A DNA stretch of 64,000 nucleotides from JAZKFT01 sp039925965 (lineage in GTDB: Bacteria > Bacteroidota > Bacteroidia > Chitinophagales > Chitinophagaceae): NCBI GenBank assembly GCA_039925965.1, contig JBDSXW010000010.1, positions 22,291 to 86,290 on the forward strand, in the 5' to 3' direction. The notes beneath the pieces are model-generated. The model was not told the DNA's origin. It saw nothing but the letters and a program-made list of their open reading frames with translations, and searched no databases. A program made the position numbers and the translations under genes. Positions 39,888 to 50,393 of the stretch are shown here, in pieces. Each line of letters starts with the position of its first letter. Positions within the stretch are counted from its first letter, which is position 1.

Positions 39888-40850
39888 CTATCTGCCCGGC
39901 ACCAGTTTCTTTTTTAAAAACAGTCCTGCTAGAGTAACAACAAATACCAGGGCAAATGCACTGGCTGTGACTAATCCATTATTTGATTTAGTGAGGATGG
40001 CCACTAAAATGATAGATGCTGAAAATCCCAGTTGTGCCGCCAGGGCAAAAAATAAAAGCTGCCGGGTATTATATCGCTTGGAGAGGATCAGCACGGCGAG
40101 GAGCAGGTTAATTAGGGCATAGGTTAAAAAGAAAAGGATATTCAGCCGGGCGGCTGCAATAACAGATGCCAATGTAAATGTGGTAGCGACGAACACAATG
40201 CCGTAAATAACCAGCAACCATACCCACCGGTTCCTGTCATTCGTTGCAAACCCACCGGTGAAAAACCTGGAAAAAATGATGAGGCCACACATAATCGCGA
40301 TAAGTGCCACATAGTGGAACGGTGAAGCTGGCCGGGTGTTTTTCAAAAATTGGTAGGACGTGTATGCAACTGCTGCTATTGAAAACCCAATCCACCATTT
40401 CGTGTTTAACCATGGCCGGGAAGCCAGCTTGGGAAAGATGTTATATACCCACAACACCGGAAACAGCAATGCAAAGCATGCATGAAAAACCGTCATGACA
40501 GCAGCCCAGGGGAGATTGATGCCCCATATAAACCCATAATGATCAAATGCAGTATTCGGGATTTGCACCTGGAAAAACGTTTTCCCCAACAAGCCTTCAT
40601 TATAAATGCCATACACCAGGCCGAGAAAGATGTATCCTGCCACGCTTAGTTTCCATCTTACAGCCAACTCGCGTAAAAGCAGCACGGGACCATACACCCA
40701 GCAAACCATCATCAGAAAAAGTTTGGGTTCAAATAAGCGGTTTGCCGGGATATTATTACTCAGCAGTTCTGTAAGAATGGGCGTAATGATGAGTAATAAA
40801 ATGGCTGGTTTCCAGCTGGTGAAAATAGGGAGGCCGAATTTTCTTTTCAT
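39888..40850 (-). CDS. Polytopic membrane protein of unknown function
   Basis: A 320-residue protein with about nine or ten hydrophobic helices and short loops (for example FYTSWKPAILLLIITPILTE-like start at residues 10-30 and LLLAVLILSKRYNT near 250). The loop GLLGKTFFQVQIPNTAFDHY contains several polar residues. I do not recognise a family. It may be a transporter or an intramembrane enzyme, but nothing shows which. It is a single gene with hairpins downstream. Confidence 0.65.
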   Translation of the reverse strand: MKRKFGLPIFTSWKPAILLLIITPILTELLSNNIPANRLFEPKLFLMMVCWVYGPVLLLRELAVRWKLSVAGYIFLGLVYGIYNEGLLGKTFFQVQIPNTAFDHYGFIWGINLPWAAVMTVFHACFALLFPVLWVYNIFPKLASRPWLNTKWWIGFSIAAVAYTSYQFLKNTRPASPFHYVALIAIMCGLIIFSRFFTGGFATNDRNRWVWLLVIYGIVFVATTFTLASVIAAARLNILFFLTYALINLLLAVLILSKRYNTRQLLFFALAAQLGFSASIILVAILTKSNNGLVTASAFALVFVVTLAGLFLKKKLVPGR

Positions 40851-40920
40851 GTGCTTAAGGGTTGCCAGCCTTTAAAGAAATGGTCAGCTTTCTGCGGCTT
40901 GTCGCCTGGAGGTAATAACG

Positions 40921-41370
40921 TTATTCAGCCATCGGCGTTTCGATATAAAAAGCCTCAATCCATTTGCCGGCACGTTTAACATAAGTTACCGCAGCCCGAA
41001 TCTTTGGGCTGACTTTCTTACCGCTACAGGTCGCATCCTGGGTTGCGGTGTAGGAGAGAATCACCGTGTTTTGATCCAGCACCACAAACTTGAAATTGGC
41101 GAGAGCAAAGTTTTTTACATCGCATTCGGTTGGCGTCGCTTTAATTACATCGGCTTTTGTACTTACCCCTTCAGAACTTATAGACAAGAACTCTTCCGTT
41201 GTATGCGTCTTAAACCATTCGGCATTCCTGTCTTTCCAGGCCTGCCATGCTAATTTATCAAGCCTGATAATTTCAGCCTCCAGCTTTGCTTTGGCGGCTT
41301 TGGTCATTTGTGCGAAACCAGATGTAGCCAGCAGGCTGGCGCCAAATAGTATGGGTAAGATCTTTTTCAT
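40921..41370 (-). CDS. Exported NTF2-like (DUF4440-type) protein
   Basis: A 149-residue protein with a signal peptide (MKKILPILFGASLLATSGFAQ). The SnoaL/NTF2-like cone fold is suggested by KLAWQAWKDRNAEWFKTHTT near the N-terminus and the later strands FVVLDQNTVILSYTATQDAT and RAAVTYVKRAGKWIEAFYIE. Two cysteines flank the central strands. Function is unknown. Confidence 0.75.
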   Translation of the reverse strand: MKKILPILFGASLLATSGFAQMTKAAKAKLEAEIIRLDKLAWQAWKDRNAEWFKTHTTEEFLSISSEGVSTKADVIKATPTECDVKNFALANFKFVVLDQNTVILSYTATQDATCSGKKVSPKIRAAVTYVKRAGKWIEAFYIETPMAE

Positions 41371-41528
41371 TTGGATAAAATTGTTGGGTTATTTGTTTGC
41401 AGGTAGCCAGATGTTTTATTAGTAGAAACATTCGTTTTGCAAGGTTAGGTAATCTGACTGATTCGCCCAACACGGTTTGTATGGGCAAGCAATATATGGT
41501 TATAGTCAGTCTAAAACATACCTGCTGC

Positions 41529-42410
41529 TTAAGCATTCGCTCTTGAAAAGCCAACTGTATCCCTGTAAAATTGAGGCGAAATGTCTGCATTGGTTTTAAA
41601 GAACCTGCTGAAGTAATGTTCGTCTTCATAGCCCAATTCGTAGGCAATTTCTTTTACGGTTTTATTGGTTAGATATAGTTCTCTTTTTGCTTCGATAATT
41701 ATTCTCTCTGAAATGATGTTAGTTAAGGTCTTATTGAAATGCGTTCTGGTCATTTTTGCCAAAGCTTTAGGCGAAATATTTAATAGCGAAGCGTAATCAC
41801 TGGCTGTATGTTTTGTTTTGAAGTGTTGTTCTACAGCATCTTTTAAAGTTTGTAAAATAAAGGGTTCTTTGGTGCCGGCTAAGTCTTGTTTTGCCTGAGG
41901 TGAGTTATTTACTTTTAGCCTGGAAGCTGTTATTAGAAATATTTTCAGGTAGGAAACTAATAGCTCGTATTGCGCCAATGCGAGGCTTTGCATTTCGATT
42001 CTCATCTGCTCAATGATGACCTGAAATCCGTCCATGTCCTTTTGTTCCAGTATCACAAAAGGCGGTTTATAAATATCGTTAAACAGAACTCCGTTGCAAG
42101 CCACTTCTTTTTGGTGTTTGTGAATACAAAAAAAATCAGGATGGAAGTTGATTGAAATGCCTTTTATGGCTTTTTCACTCTCAATCATGAAGGGTTGAAA
42201 TGGCGAAAAACAAAGCAGGATGTTTCCCGTAAAATCATAAGTTGCAAAGTCGGCTTTTAACTTGCCCTGACCTTCGGTAACGAGTAGTATCGAGTAATAG
42301 TTCAGGCGTTGTAAATGGTCAAAGGAACTATTGTCTTCAAACGAAAAAACCTTGAAAGCAAGGTTTCCGTTTTGGGGATTTACTAAGGTAAAGACTGATT
42401 GGCTGGTCAT
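41529..42410 (-). CDS. AraC family transcriptional regulator
   Basis: A 293-residue regulator. An N-terminal cupin-like ligand domain (residues 1-150) precedes the C-terminal double helix-turn-helix with ASDYASLLNISPKALAKMTR and VKEIAYELGYEDEHYFSRFF. It lies 12 bp downstream of the DUF1348 gene and on the same strand as a carboxymuconolactone-decarboxylase-like gene, so it probably regulates that unit. No operator was identified. Confidence 0.92.
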   Translation of the reverse strand: MTSQSVFTLVNPQNGNLAFKVFSFEDNSSFDHLQRLNYYSILLVTEGQGKLKADFATYDFTGNILLCFSPFQPFMIESEKAIKGISINFHPDFFCIHKHQKEVACNGVLFNDIYKPPFVILEQKDMDGFQVIIEQMRIEMQSLALAQYELLVSYLKIFLITASRLKVNNSPQAKQDLAGTKEPFILQTLKDAVEQHFKTKHTASDYASLLNISPKALAKMTRTHFNKTLTNIISERIIIEAKRELYLTNKTVKEIAYELGYEDEHYFSRFFKTNADISPQFYRDTVGFSRANA

Positions 42411-42422
42411 TTTGTAAAATTA

Positions 42423-42845
42423 TTATTTTAATCTTCGGTCTTTTTCATCGATGGCCAGATCGTTGATGCTGGCAAATCTTTTTTGCATCAAGCCGTTTTC
42501 ATCAAACTCCCATAGCTCATTGCCGTAACTCCGAAACCATTGCCCGCCATGGTCGTGCCACTCATACTCAAAGCGAACAGCCATACGGTTTTCACGAAAG
42601 CCCCACAACTCTTTTTTTAATTTGTAATCCAACTCCTTTTGCCACTTATGGGTTAGAAATTGTTTTACCTCGTCTCTGCCATTTATAAATTGAGTTCGGT
42701 TGCGCCATTCCGTATCGATTGTGTAAGCCAGGCAAATTTTTTCCGGGTCTTTAGTGTTCCATGCATCTTCCGCTATCTGTACTTTCTGTAAAGCCGTTTC
42801 CATTGTAAATGGCGGAAGTGGTAGTTTTCGATTTTCTGTTGGCAT
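42423..42845 (-). CDS. DUF1348 (NTF2-like) protein
   Basis: A 140-residue protein of the SnoaL/NTF2-like DUF1348 family. The signatures are AEDAWNTKDPEKICLAYT, DTEWRNRTQFINGRDEVKQF and VRFEYEWHDHGGQWFRSYGN followed by WEFDENGLM. These proteins are small and have no proven reaction. It lies between an AhpD-like gene upstream and the AraC regulator gene downstream. Confidence 0.9.
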   Translation of the reverse strand: MPTENRKLPLPPFTMETALQKVQIAEDAWNTKDPEKICLAYTIDTEWRNRTQFINGRDEVKQFLTHKWQKELDYKLKKELWGFRENRMAVRFEYEWHDHGGQWFRSYGNELWEFDENGLMQKRFASINDLAIDEKDRRLK

Positions 42846-42916
42846 TTTTTAAGGCATTTGATTGGTAAACTTAAAAGAATTTGTTGCAGGTCAAACCCTT
42901 TTAAGTCAGAGCGATT

Positions 42917-43450
42917 TTACAATGACGCTGCAAGCGGAAAATCAACTGGAATTTGGGTTAAATTATGCAAATAGTTCATGGCTGTTTTATCGCTCACCTG
43001 CAAAATCAGATCTACTAAATGCTCGTTTGTATAGCCCTGTGCAAAAAAGGCATCAACAGTTTCGCCATTCGCCCTGCCCCTGCTTTTTGTAATGTCGGCA
43101 GCCAATTGAACCAGTGCGTTTAATTTGGCCTCATTACTTCTTCCTTTACGAATCTCCAGCAACTGCTCATCTGAAAAACCATTCATTTTGCCTAAAACCA
43201 AATGGGCACTTTGACAGTATACACAGCCGTTAACCTGGCTTACGATTAAATTTACCGCTTCTTTTTCTTTGTTTGACAAAGATGTTTTTGCACCCTGGAA
43301 GGCCATAAATCTTGACAATCCGTTATCTGAATAAGCTATAGTGGCGTACAGGTTTGGAACAAAGCCTAAAGCTTTTGTCAGCTTGTCAAAAATTTCCTGG
43401 TTAGCTGGTGCTACTTCTTCTCTTGTTGGAACATTAAATAATACCTTCAT
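42917..43450 (-). CDS. Carboxymuconolactone decarboxylase / AhpD-like protein
   Basis: A 177-residue helical protein of the AhpD/CMD superfamily. The redox-type motif NGCVYCQSAHLVLG (CxxC plus His) is intact, which favours a peroxidase-like thiol role over decarboxylation. The segment KLTKALGFVPNLYATIAYSD at the N-terminus and a C-terminal helix LVDLILQVSDKTAMNYLHN are typical. It is the first gene of a minus-strand set with a DUF1348 protein and an AraC regulator, perhaps for oxidant or electrophile response. Confidence 0.9.
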   Translation of the reverse strand: MKVLFNVPTREEVAPANQEIFDKLTKALGFVPNLYATIAYSDNGLSRFMAFQGAKTSLSNKEKEAVNLIVSQVNGCVYCQSAHLVLGKMNGFSDEQLLEIRKGRSNEAKLNALVQLAADITKSRGRANGETVDAFFAQGYTNEHLVDLILQVSDKTAMNYLHNLTQIPVDFPLAASL

Positions 43451-43761
43451 CTTTTTTGTTTTTTCTATTTTTCGTCGTTATTGACAAGGCAAAGATGATG
43501 CGAACAGTATGGCTAAAAAATGGACAAAGGGTGCAATGTGGTGGACGATTTTTCGCACTTCCTGATCATTACAGAGTTTAAATCTATGGACGGAATGCAA
43601 AAAACAAAGTACCTCAACTGTATAGGCGCACCAATAGGATAAAATAGGCAGGTGCCTTGCTTTTATAAAACATATCTTCATTCAGTTCGGCTAGAATTTG
43701 CCTACGATTCATTTGCTGGTGAAAGCCAGGATTATTTTGAACAGAAATCATTAAAGAATTT

Positions 43762-44214
43762 ATGAAAAAGAAAATTACCAAACAGCAAGTATTAGATATC
43801 TGCATACAAAAACAGGAAGAACAGGTTGAGAATTTTGACAGCCGGGTAAATTCCATGAAATTGGATATCAATAACAAAGATTACTCGGCCAGCCAGAGTG
43901 AAGATCGTCAGGCGGGTAAAACAGAATTGCTGCGGATTTATGAAAGAGAACTGACATTTTCTACCAATGACCTGAACACCCTTCAGTCTATCGATCCCAC
44001 CGTTGAATATTCAACAGTTCAGCCAGGGGCTTTGGTAACAACTGATCAGCTGCTATTTTTTATAGCTATTTCTACCGAAAAATTTGAAATAGGCGGAGCC
44101 ACTGTAATAGGGATTTCTGCCCGGGCGCCCATCTATCAAGCCATGCTGGGGCTGGCAAAAGGCGATTCATTTAAATTTAATGACATGGATTATCTGATTG
44201 AAGCACTTTATTAA
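43762..44214 (+). CDS. GreA/GreB C-terminal domain protein
   Basis: A 150-residue protein. Residues 1-75 form a helical hairpin-like segment (KQQVLDICIQKQEEQVENFD), and the C-terminal part has the FKBP-like fold of Gre factors (TVQPGALVTTDQLLFFIAIS, then ISARAPIYQAMLGLAKGDSF). This family often occurs in Bacteroidota and may bind RNA polymerase, but cleavage-stimulating acidic tips are not obvious. It is a single gene. Confidence 0.72.
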   Translation: MKKKITKQQVLDICIQKQEEQVENFDSRVNSMKLDINNKDYSASQSEDRQAGKTELLRIYERELTFSTNDLNTLQSIDPTVEYSTVQPGALVTTDQLLFFIAISTEKFEIGGATVIGISARAPIYQAMLGLAKGDSFKFNDMDYLIEALY

Positions 44215-44462
44215 CTCCAACCTGGAAATCGGGGAAAAAGTAAATTACATTAATTGTAAGGCCGCGATACTGATCTGCCTGGCGGGAGTGGCGTTAGATA
44301 GGTTACGCTGACGTTACCCGTTCATCCTTTCCATCATGGGTTGTTTGCGCGATAGCAGACAGGATCAGGTATGCAGACAAGTTCCTTCCTTTTAGTTGAT
44401 TTCTTCGGAAAGAAACGAAACTTTTACACTGCCAGGTTTTCCGGCGGGGCGATCGTTATAGT

Positions 44463-44498
44463 AAAAAGAGAACTACTGTAATTAGTAGCCCTCTTTTT
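44463..44498. terminator. Bidirectional terminator in the 586-bp gap before susD
   Basis: AAAAAGAG pairs with CTCTTTTT and CTACT with AGTAG, with an AA/CC internal loop. A and T runs flank both sides. The rest of the gap at 44215-44800 shows no gene I can support. The stem lies 250 bp after the Gre-like gene and 303 bp beyond the susD stop. Confidence 0.8.
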
Positions 44499-44800
44499 CG
44501 CTGCAATATGAAGACGCAGTATTACAATATTAATCTTACCGGTACTTAATCAGTTTTTGTAATTCGAAGGAGTCATTTTACCAATTTAAAATGTTGCTGG
44601 ACTACGCGTCCTCACTGAAACTCTCACATAATACAACCCGAAATACGTATCCATCGGTAGTTAAGCCATCGGAATTTGAAAAGACGTTTTGAATACACAA
44701 TATCTTTTCAACAACCCGATATCAGCTTTTCAAACAGCCACAATGATATCTTAGGGAGACAGTTTGATAAAGGCCAAGGATAATGAGAACCAGGTAACTA

Positions 44801-46846
44801 TCAATTTGGCAATCCATACCCGTTTGTGATTGCTCCATTCGATTTGCTGATAATTAAGGAAGGCAGCGCATAATAATATCTTGGTGCGTCAAGGGATGAT
44901 GTTATTCCAGAAAGGATATTTGTTTGATAAGTGACGGCATTGTTCATCAAATCGATACCCCAATTTGTTTTTACATATCCTTGAGTTACAAGGGAGGCAG
45001 CTATCGGGCCAGCCGGATCAATATACTTGAATAGACCTTGTATCGCTATGTTATGCGTAGTTCCAACTACTTTGGCACTTACAGCGGCAAGTGTACTGTA
45101 ATTGTATTGCCCCCGCCATGCCGGGAAAGCAGCTGGATTGGTTAAGGTATCCGTTGTGGCACAATCATAGGTTAACGGGTTAGTTAAGGCGACTTTTTTT
45201 ATCCAGATATAATTAGCTAAATCATTGCCATTAGCAAAGTGATGAAATCCCTGGGCTCTGAGGTCGTTGACCAGTGTGGTCATATCCTGTCGAACGGCGA
45301 TCGCCCTTTCGGAGAAAGTGCCTGAGCGTATCATATCCCAGCGGCGTTGGCCTTCACCGAGCAGTTCCAGTTTACGCTCTTGAAGTATGGCATCTTTCAG
45401 CGCCTGTCCAGACAGGTTTATGTTATGAAGCGCATTGCCAAAAGCCCTTACGCGGATTTGGTTAACCAGGGTAACAGCGTCAGCTTCGCCCAATTCGGCT
45501 TTTACTTCGGCCAGCATTAAAATAACATCTGCCATTCTCAATATATGCCAGTTCATACCTGAATTCCTTTGAGCCGCAACATACGGCGGACTCATACGAT
45601 TTTCGTCCCATTTATTGGTTGATATTCCGCCGGCACTTTTACTGCCTGGAACAAAAGTGACCATTTTCTCATTGCCGTCCCCATTGCTTGCGGTTACCGT
45701 TGCACTAACATCCCTGCGGTGATCTGTATTTTCATAGTCGCCATAATAAACGGTAGGAATAATACGAAGCGCGCCAAACGTTTTATCGGGAGCGGCATTA
45801 GAACCGCCACCGTCTGATGGCCTGCCAAAAGCGTAGGGATATTCGCTGGTGGTTGTTAGGGTTCCGCCTTGTATATTTCCTACTTCAAACAACGATTCCG
45901 GGCTTACCGTAAGATTTGCAAAATATTGGAAATGAAACTGGAATGGGTTATTGGTATAGGTTCTGCTATCAACAGTGATCAAACCGGACGATCCTTTGTT
46001 ATCAATCGCTTTTTGCAACCAGGTTTTAGCCGTTTGGTAATAAGCGAGGTAATCCGAACGGCGGGCATACACGCATTTATTAGCTTCGCTTCCCTTTTTG
46101 GTAAAAGTTACATTTCCGTATAATGTCGGCATATCGGTACGGACGGTTTGATATCCGCCTGAGTACAGGGCTAATTCGCCGATCAGGGCATCGCAGAATG
46201 TTCTCGACATACGCTCGGCATTTATACTACCAGAGCCAATGGGGTACATCAGCGGTTCTACCTTTTGAAGGCTGCTAATCAGGCTATCATAAATATCAAA
46301 ACGGGATGATAACGTATAATCAGTTACAACCTTATTTTCATAACCATAAGGCACATCGCCAAAATGCTGTATCAGTTCAAAATAACAGAATGCTCTTATA
46401 GTTTTTGCTTCACCGTAAAGCTGTGTCCAGGCGGTTGGTGTACCCGCGGCCGCGTCGGCCTGGTACGCCGCTTTCCCGCCAATAATGTCGGCTAACCTGC
46501 TGGCCACCGCAAGCGTTTGATAAAGGCCGTTAAATCCTGGTGTAGCATAATCAACCGGCAACACGTCGGTGTGTAACTGGGCATTCAGGTTATTAGTGGA
46601 ACCAGATTCCGGGTAGTATTCTGCATCCGACCCGACAGGGTCATTCCACCTGTAAGTTCCCATAATACAACTCTGACGATAATTTGCATAACACCAGGAA
46701 AGTGATTTAAACGTTTCCGTAGTTGTCGATGTAACGAAATTATCATCTACATTGGATGGCGATGATACATCAAGGAACGTTTTTTTACAATGGGTAAAAG
46801 CAAAACACAAGGATATTGCCATTATATATTTTATGGAGCTTTTCAT
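44801..46846 (-). CDS. susD: SusD/RagB family glycan-binding lipoprotein
   Basis: A 681-residue surface lipoprotein that captures oligosaccharides for its SusC partner. The signal ends in the lipobox FTHC with Cys20. TPR-like helices include KTIRAFCYFELIQHFGDVPY. The C-terminal half has the family segment LQERKLELLGEGQRRWDMIR. It is longer than most SusD proteins (about 500-600 residues). The gene follows susC after 17 bp, as usual. The neighbouring PL10 lyases suggest pectin fragments as ligand. Confidence 0.95.
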   Translation of the reverse strand: MKSSIKYIMAISLCFAFTHCKKTFLDVSSPSNVDDNFVTSTTTETFKSLSWCYANYRQSCIMGTYRWNDPVGSDAEYYPESGSTNNLNAQLHTDVLPVDYATPGFNGLYQTLAVASRLADIIGGKAAYQADAAAGTPTAWTQLYGEAKTIRAFCYFELIQHFGDVPYGYENKVVTDYTLSSRFDIYDSLISSLQKVEPLMYPIGSGSINAERMSRTFCDALIGELALYSGGYQTVRTDMPTLYGNVTFTKKGSEANKCVYARRSDYLAYYQTAKTWLQKAIDNKGSSGLITVDSRTYTNNPFQFHFQYFANLTVSPESLFEVGNIQGGTLTTTSEYPYAFGRPSDGGGSNAAPDKTFGALRIIPTVYYGDYENTDHRRDVSATVTASNGDGNEKMVTFVPGSKSAGGISTNKWDENRMSPPYVAAQRNSGMNWHILRMADVILMLAEVKAELGEADAVTLVNQIRVRAFGNALHNINLSGQALKDAILQERKLELLGEGQRRWDMIRSGTFSERAIAVRQDMTTLVNDLRAQGFHHFANGNDLANYIWIKKVALTNPLTYDCATTDTLTNPAAFPAWRGQYNYSTLAAVSAKVVGTTHNIAIQGLFKYIDPAGPIAASLVTQGYVKTNWGIDLMNNAVTYQTNILSGITSSLDAPRYYYALPSLIISKSNGAITNGYGLPN

Positions 46847-46863
46847 TCTCTTTTTTTAATCTA

Positions 46864-49800
46864 TTAAAAATTAAGGTTCAGGCCCACAATAAACGAGCGT
46901 GCCCTTGGATAAGCACCAAAGTCAAGGCCGGTGGTAGGATACGTAGAGCCATTCGCGTTATTATTAACACTTACTTCCGGATCGAGCCCGCTATAGCCGG
47001 TAATCGTAAACAGGTTATAAATGCTGCCATATAAACGCAGGTTGCTTAAGCCAATTTTTGACAATACTTTCTTAGGAACGGTATAACCTAAACTAGCAGT
47101 ATTTAACCGAAGGAACGAACCCTTTTCGATACCAAGGGTTGAGGTGATACCTGTTTCGCTATAGGAAAAAGGCAAAGTGGCGCCGGTGTTTGCTGCATTT
47201 AAATCGTCAGGTGTTCTTAAACGTACCAGTTGCCCGTTTACAACATTGTAAAGTTTGTAGGAGCTGTTCAGGATAGACAGTTTATTTTCATATACGCCAC
47301 CTTCTTTCGGTCCGTATAGCGAAGCCAGCTTATTGGCGTTATAAATATCGTTACCGACGCTGTAATTAAGGTTCAGCCCGAAATCGATACCCTTATACGA
47401 CACATTAAAATTAAACCCACCGGTATATTTCGGAGTGGTATTTCCTATAACGGAAAGGTCATTATCATCGATCTTACCGTCGCCATTTAAATCTTTATAC
47501 TTAGCCATTCCCGGGTAAGCATTTTGGTTTGCAGGTCTGTCCGTTCCTGTTACAAGGCCGTGCACTACACCGGCAATCGCACTACTAACAGCGGGAACCT
47601 CAGATTTTAAGGTGTACAAACCATTATTATAAGTGAAGTCGCCGGGGAGATAAAAACCATCATACGTTAACCCGCGTACCAAACCAACGGGGCGGCCAGT
47701 TACCAGGATATAATCGGAAGCAGGATAAAGTGCACTACCTGCCCATGCTGTTCCATAAAGCGGGTTTACGTTGTCGGCAAGCTTATCAACGTTGCTTTTG
47801 TTGAAATTAATGTTACCGCCAGCAGTTACCCTCCAGTCCCTGTTTTTCAAAATTGTTCCCAACAGCGATATCTCTACACCTTTATTACTTGTTTGCCCAA
47901 TATTGGCAAGTGTATTCGTAAAGCCGGTGATGCCGGGGATGGTCGTGTTCAGTAGCAAATTTTTTGTAATATTCGAGTATACATCTACTGTTCCCGACAA
48001 TTTACCGCCAAACAAACTAAAATCAGTTCCAATATCACGTGTAATGGTAGTTTCCCATTTTAAGTTTGAGTTGGCCAGGGTGCTGGGTGTAGCCAATTGG
48101 TAAGCAGGTTGAAGTGTATGGTTGATATCATATTGAGACCTTGGATCTGTTACTGAACCCCAGGTTTGGGCGTAAGCACCTGCAGCGATATTGTTATTTC
48201 CAACGGCACCATAAGCTACCCTAAGCTTCAAATTGTCCAGCCATTTAACATCTTTCAAAAAAGATTCCTCGGATACCTTCCATGCCAAAGCTCCGGCAGG
48301 GAAATATCCCCAGCGGTTAGCAGCTACAAATTTGGAAGAACCGTCGGCACGGAATGTTGCTGTAAACAAATACTTTCCCATGAACGAGTAAAGCAGGCGT
48401 CCGAAGTAAGAGTTAAGCCGATCGGGGAAACTTACACTTGAAGAAAATGTGGCCGAACCAGCCACAGGGTTATATTGGTTTATTTGGGCAAAAGCGTTTT
48501 GTTCAGTAAAATTTGATGGAAAGTGGTTCGCTTGTATTGATATGCCCGTACCGCCTGAATTAGAAACTTCGGTGCCTGCCAATAGATTGAATTTATGATC
48601 GGTATGAATATTAAATTCATACGACATCGTATTTGCCCAGCGCATGCCCCAGCTGTCGTTTTTGCGGTAATCAGCATTGCCCGCATATAATAGATTGCCC
48701 GTTATATCGTCAATATAGTTATTGTATGTAGCGCCCGACCAGTATTTGCGCTGCGTCCAGGAGCTGCTTCCGCTAAAATCGGTGTGGTAGGTTAACCCTT
48801 TAATAATTACCCAGTTTAAAGATGCGATACCTACAAAACTTGAAGAGGTACCGAGGGGGTCAAAATCGGCGGCACGTGCAGCAGGGTTATAATTATCCCA
48901 TAGCGCATTCTTACCATATTGCGATATATTATTGCTTGCTGTCAGTGCAGACAGGTTACCTAAAATATGATTCGTTGCAATTGGGCGAAAACGATACGCA
49001 GATGATAATATAGACCCGGTGCCGCTGGAAGTGCCTTCATCATCAAGTGTCCGGGTATTTGTATAGCGGGTATTGATATCAACCGTAAGATTATCAAATA
49101 CCTTTTGGGTAATTTTAAGCGCAGCGGTAGCACGCCGTTGATACGATTGTATCTTCATCCCCTTGTCGTCGCTATAGGTGGCTGAGAACAGAACTTTTGT
49201 TTTGTCTGTTCCGCTTGATACAGTAATGGAGTGGTTTGTTGATACCGACCTTTTATAAACCTTCGTTTGAACATCATCTGTTGCCAAATCGTGGTAGCTT
49301 TCAATTCCCCCGGCATTGCTACCTGGGTTTGCGCCCAAACCATATAATTGCTCAAACGGCGTCTGATAGGCGGTTGCATTGGCTGCCGCATTGGCCCATA
49401 CATATTTCAAATAATCATAGGGATGTAACGCTTCCAAATATTTAACCGGCGTGTTGATTTTAACATAGCCATTATAGCTTACGTTGGTTTTGCCGGCCTT
49501 GCCTGATTTGGTGGTAACAAGCACTACCCCATTTGCTCCGCGGGAACCATAGATAGCTGCAGAAGAAGCATCTTTCAGCACGTCAACTCTTTCTACCTGG
49601 TCGGCAGGGATATCATTTATATTGCCTGGAACACCATCAATAAGTATCAGCGGCTGGTTGCTTTGAGATATAGAGCCGCCACCACGGATACGGAAATCAA
49701 TTGAACCACCCGGACGGCCATCCTGTGAAGTAATGTTTACCCCCGGTAATTTTCCCTGCATGGCTTGCGCAATATTTGCAACGGGCACATCAGCTATTTC

Positions 49801-50223
49801 TTTACCGGATACAGATGCTACTACGCCAGTAATATCTTTACGCTTGGTGGTACCATAACCAATAACCACCACTTCATCCAACTTTGAATCGGTTCCTTCC
49901 AGGCTGTAACTAATCGTAGTTTGATTTCCTACTTTAACCTCGTACGACTTGTAGCCGGAAAAAGAAAATACAAGTACATCTGCTGAACCCGCAATAATAC
50001 TATATGCACCACTTGCATCAGTTACTGTTCCTTTCCCGGATTTCTTTACAACCACACTCACATCCGCCAAAGGTTTACCGTTCTGCTTATCCTGGATAAC
50101 ACCTTTAATTGTTTGCTGATTTTGAGCCTGTGATTGAATTGGCACAGAAAATAGAATGGCTAAAAATAGTCCGGCAAAATAGCGCAGGCACAGCTGCTTC
50201 CGGCAAGAAGGCTTTAATCTCAT
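46864..50223 (-). CDS. susC: SusC/RagA family TonB-dependent transporter
   Basis: A 1119-residue outer-membrane beta-barrel importer. After a signal peptide (cleavage near SQAQ, residue 34) comes a carboxypeptidase-regulatory-like domain (about 36-120). Next is the plug with VDVLKDASSAAIYGSRGANG and then the barrel ending FIVGLNLNF with the terminal Phe. No STN domain is present, and no ECF sigma/anti-sigma pair lies beside it. It is the first gene of the susC-susD unit. The 5' region shared with a divergent pectate lyase gene holds a MITE-like element and a dyad. Confidence 0.96.
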   Translation of the reverse strand: MRLKPSCRKQLCLRYFAGLFLAILFSVPIQSQAQNQQTIKGVIQDKQNGKPLADVSVVVKKSGKGTVTDASGAYSIIAGSADVLVFSFSGYKSYEVKVGNQTTISYSLEGTDSKLDEVVVIGYGTTKRKDITGVVASVSGKEIADVPVANIAQAMQGKLPGVNITSQDGRPGGSIDFRIRGGGSISQSNQPLILIDGVPGNINDIPADQVERVDVLKDASSAAIYGSRGANGVVLVTTKSGKAGKTNVSYNGYVKINTPVKYLEALHPYDYLKYVWANAAANATAYQTPFEQLYGLGANPGSNAGGIESYHDLATDDVQTKVYKRSVSTNHSITVSSGTDKTKVLFSATYSDDKGMKIQSYQRRATAALKITQKVFDNLTVDINTRYTNTRTLDDEGTSSGTGSILSSAYRFRPIATNHILGNLSALTASNNISQYGKNALWDNYNPAARAADFDPLGTSSSFVGIASLNWVIIKGLTYHTDFSGSSSWTQRKYWSGATYNNYIDDITGNLLYAGNADYRKNDSWGMRWANTMSYEFNIHTDHKFNLLAGTEVSNSGGTGISIQANHFPSNFTEQNAFAQINQYNPVAGSATFSSSVSFPDRLNSYFGRLLYSFMGKYLFTATFRADGSSKFVAANRWGYFPAGALAWKVSEESFLKDVKWLDNLKLRVAYGAVGNNNIAAGAYAQTWGSVTDPRSQYDINHTLQPAYQLATPSTLANSNLKWETTITRDIGTDFSLFGGKLSGTVDVYSNITKNLLLNTTIPGITGFTNTLANIGQTSNKGVEISLLGTILKNRDWRVTAGGNINFNKSNVDKLADNVNPLYGTAWAGSALYPASDYILVTGRPVGLVRGLTYDGFYLPGDFTYNNGLYTLKSEVPAVSSAIAGVVHGLVTGTDRPANQNAYPGMAKYKDLNGDGKIDDNDLSVIGNTTPKYTGGFNFNVSYKGIDFGLNLNYSVGNDIYNANKLASLYGPKEGGVYENKLSILNSSYKLYNVVNGQLVRLRTPDDLNAANTGATLPFSYSETGITSTLGIEKGSFLRLNTASLGYTVPKKVLSKIGLSNLRLYGSIYNLFTITGYSGLDPEVSVNNNANGSTYPTTGLDFGAYPRARSFIVGLNLNF

Positions 50224-50393
50224 ATGGCAGTGTTTTGTACTTAAAAATTAGAGCATCGAATAGTTACGACAGCTAATCGATCCGTAAAAAAGAAATGATA
50301 GCTTGCGATTTTTTGCTAATTGCTTGCTATTTCTTTCCTTTTTTACAAATCCAAAACTATAATTTGTTTTCCGTCTTTCAAATCCTCTTTTTA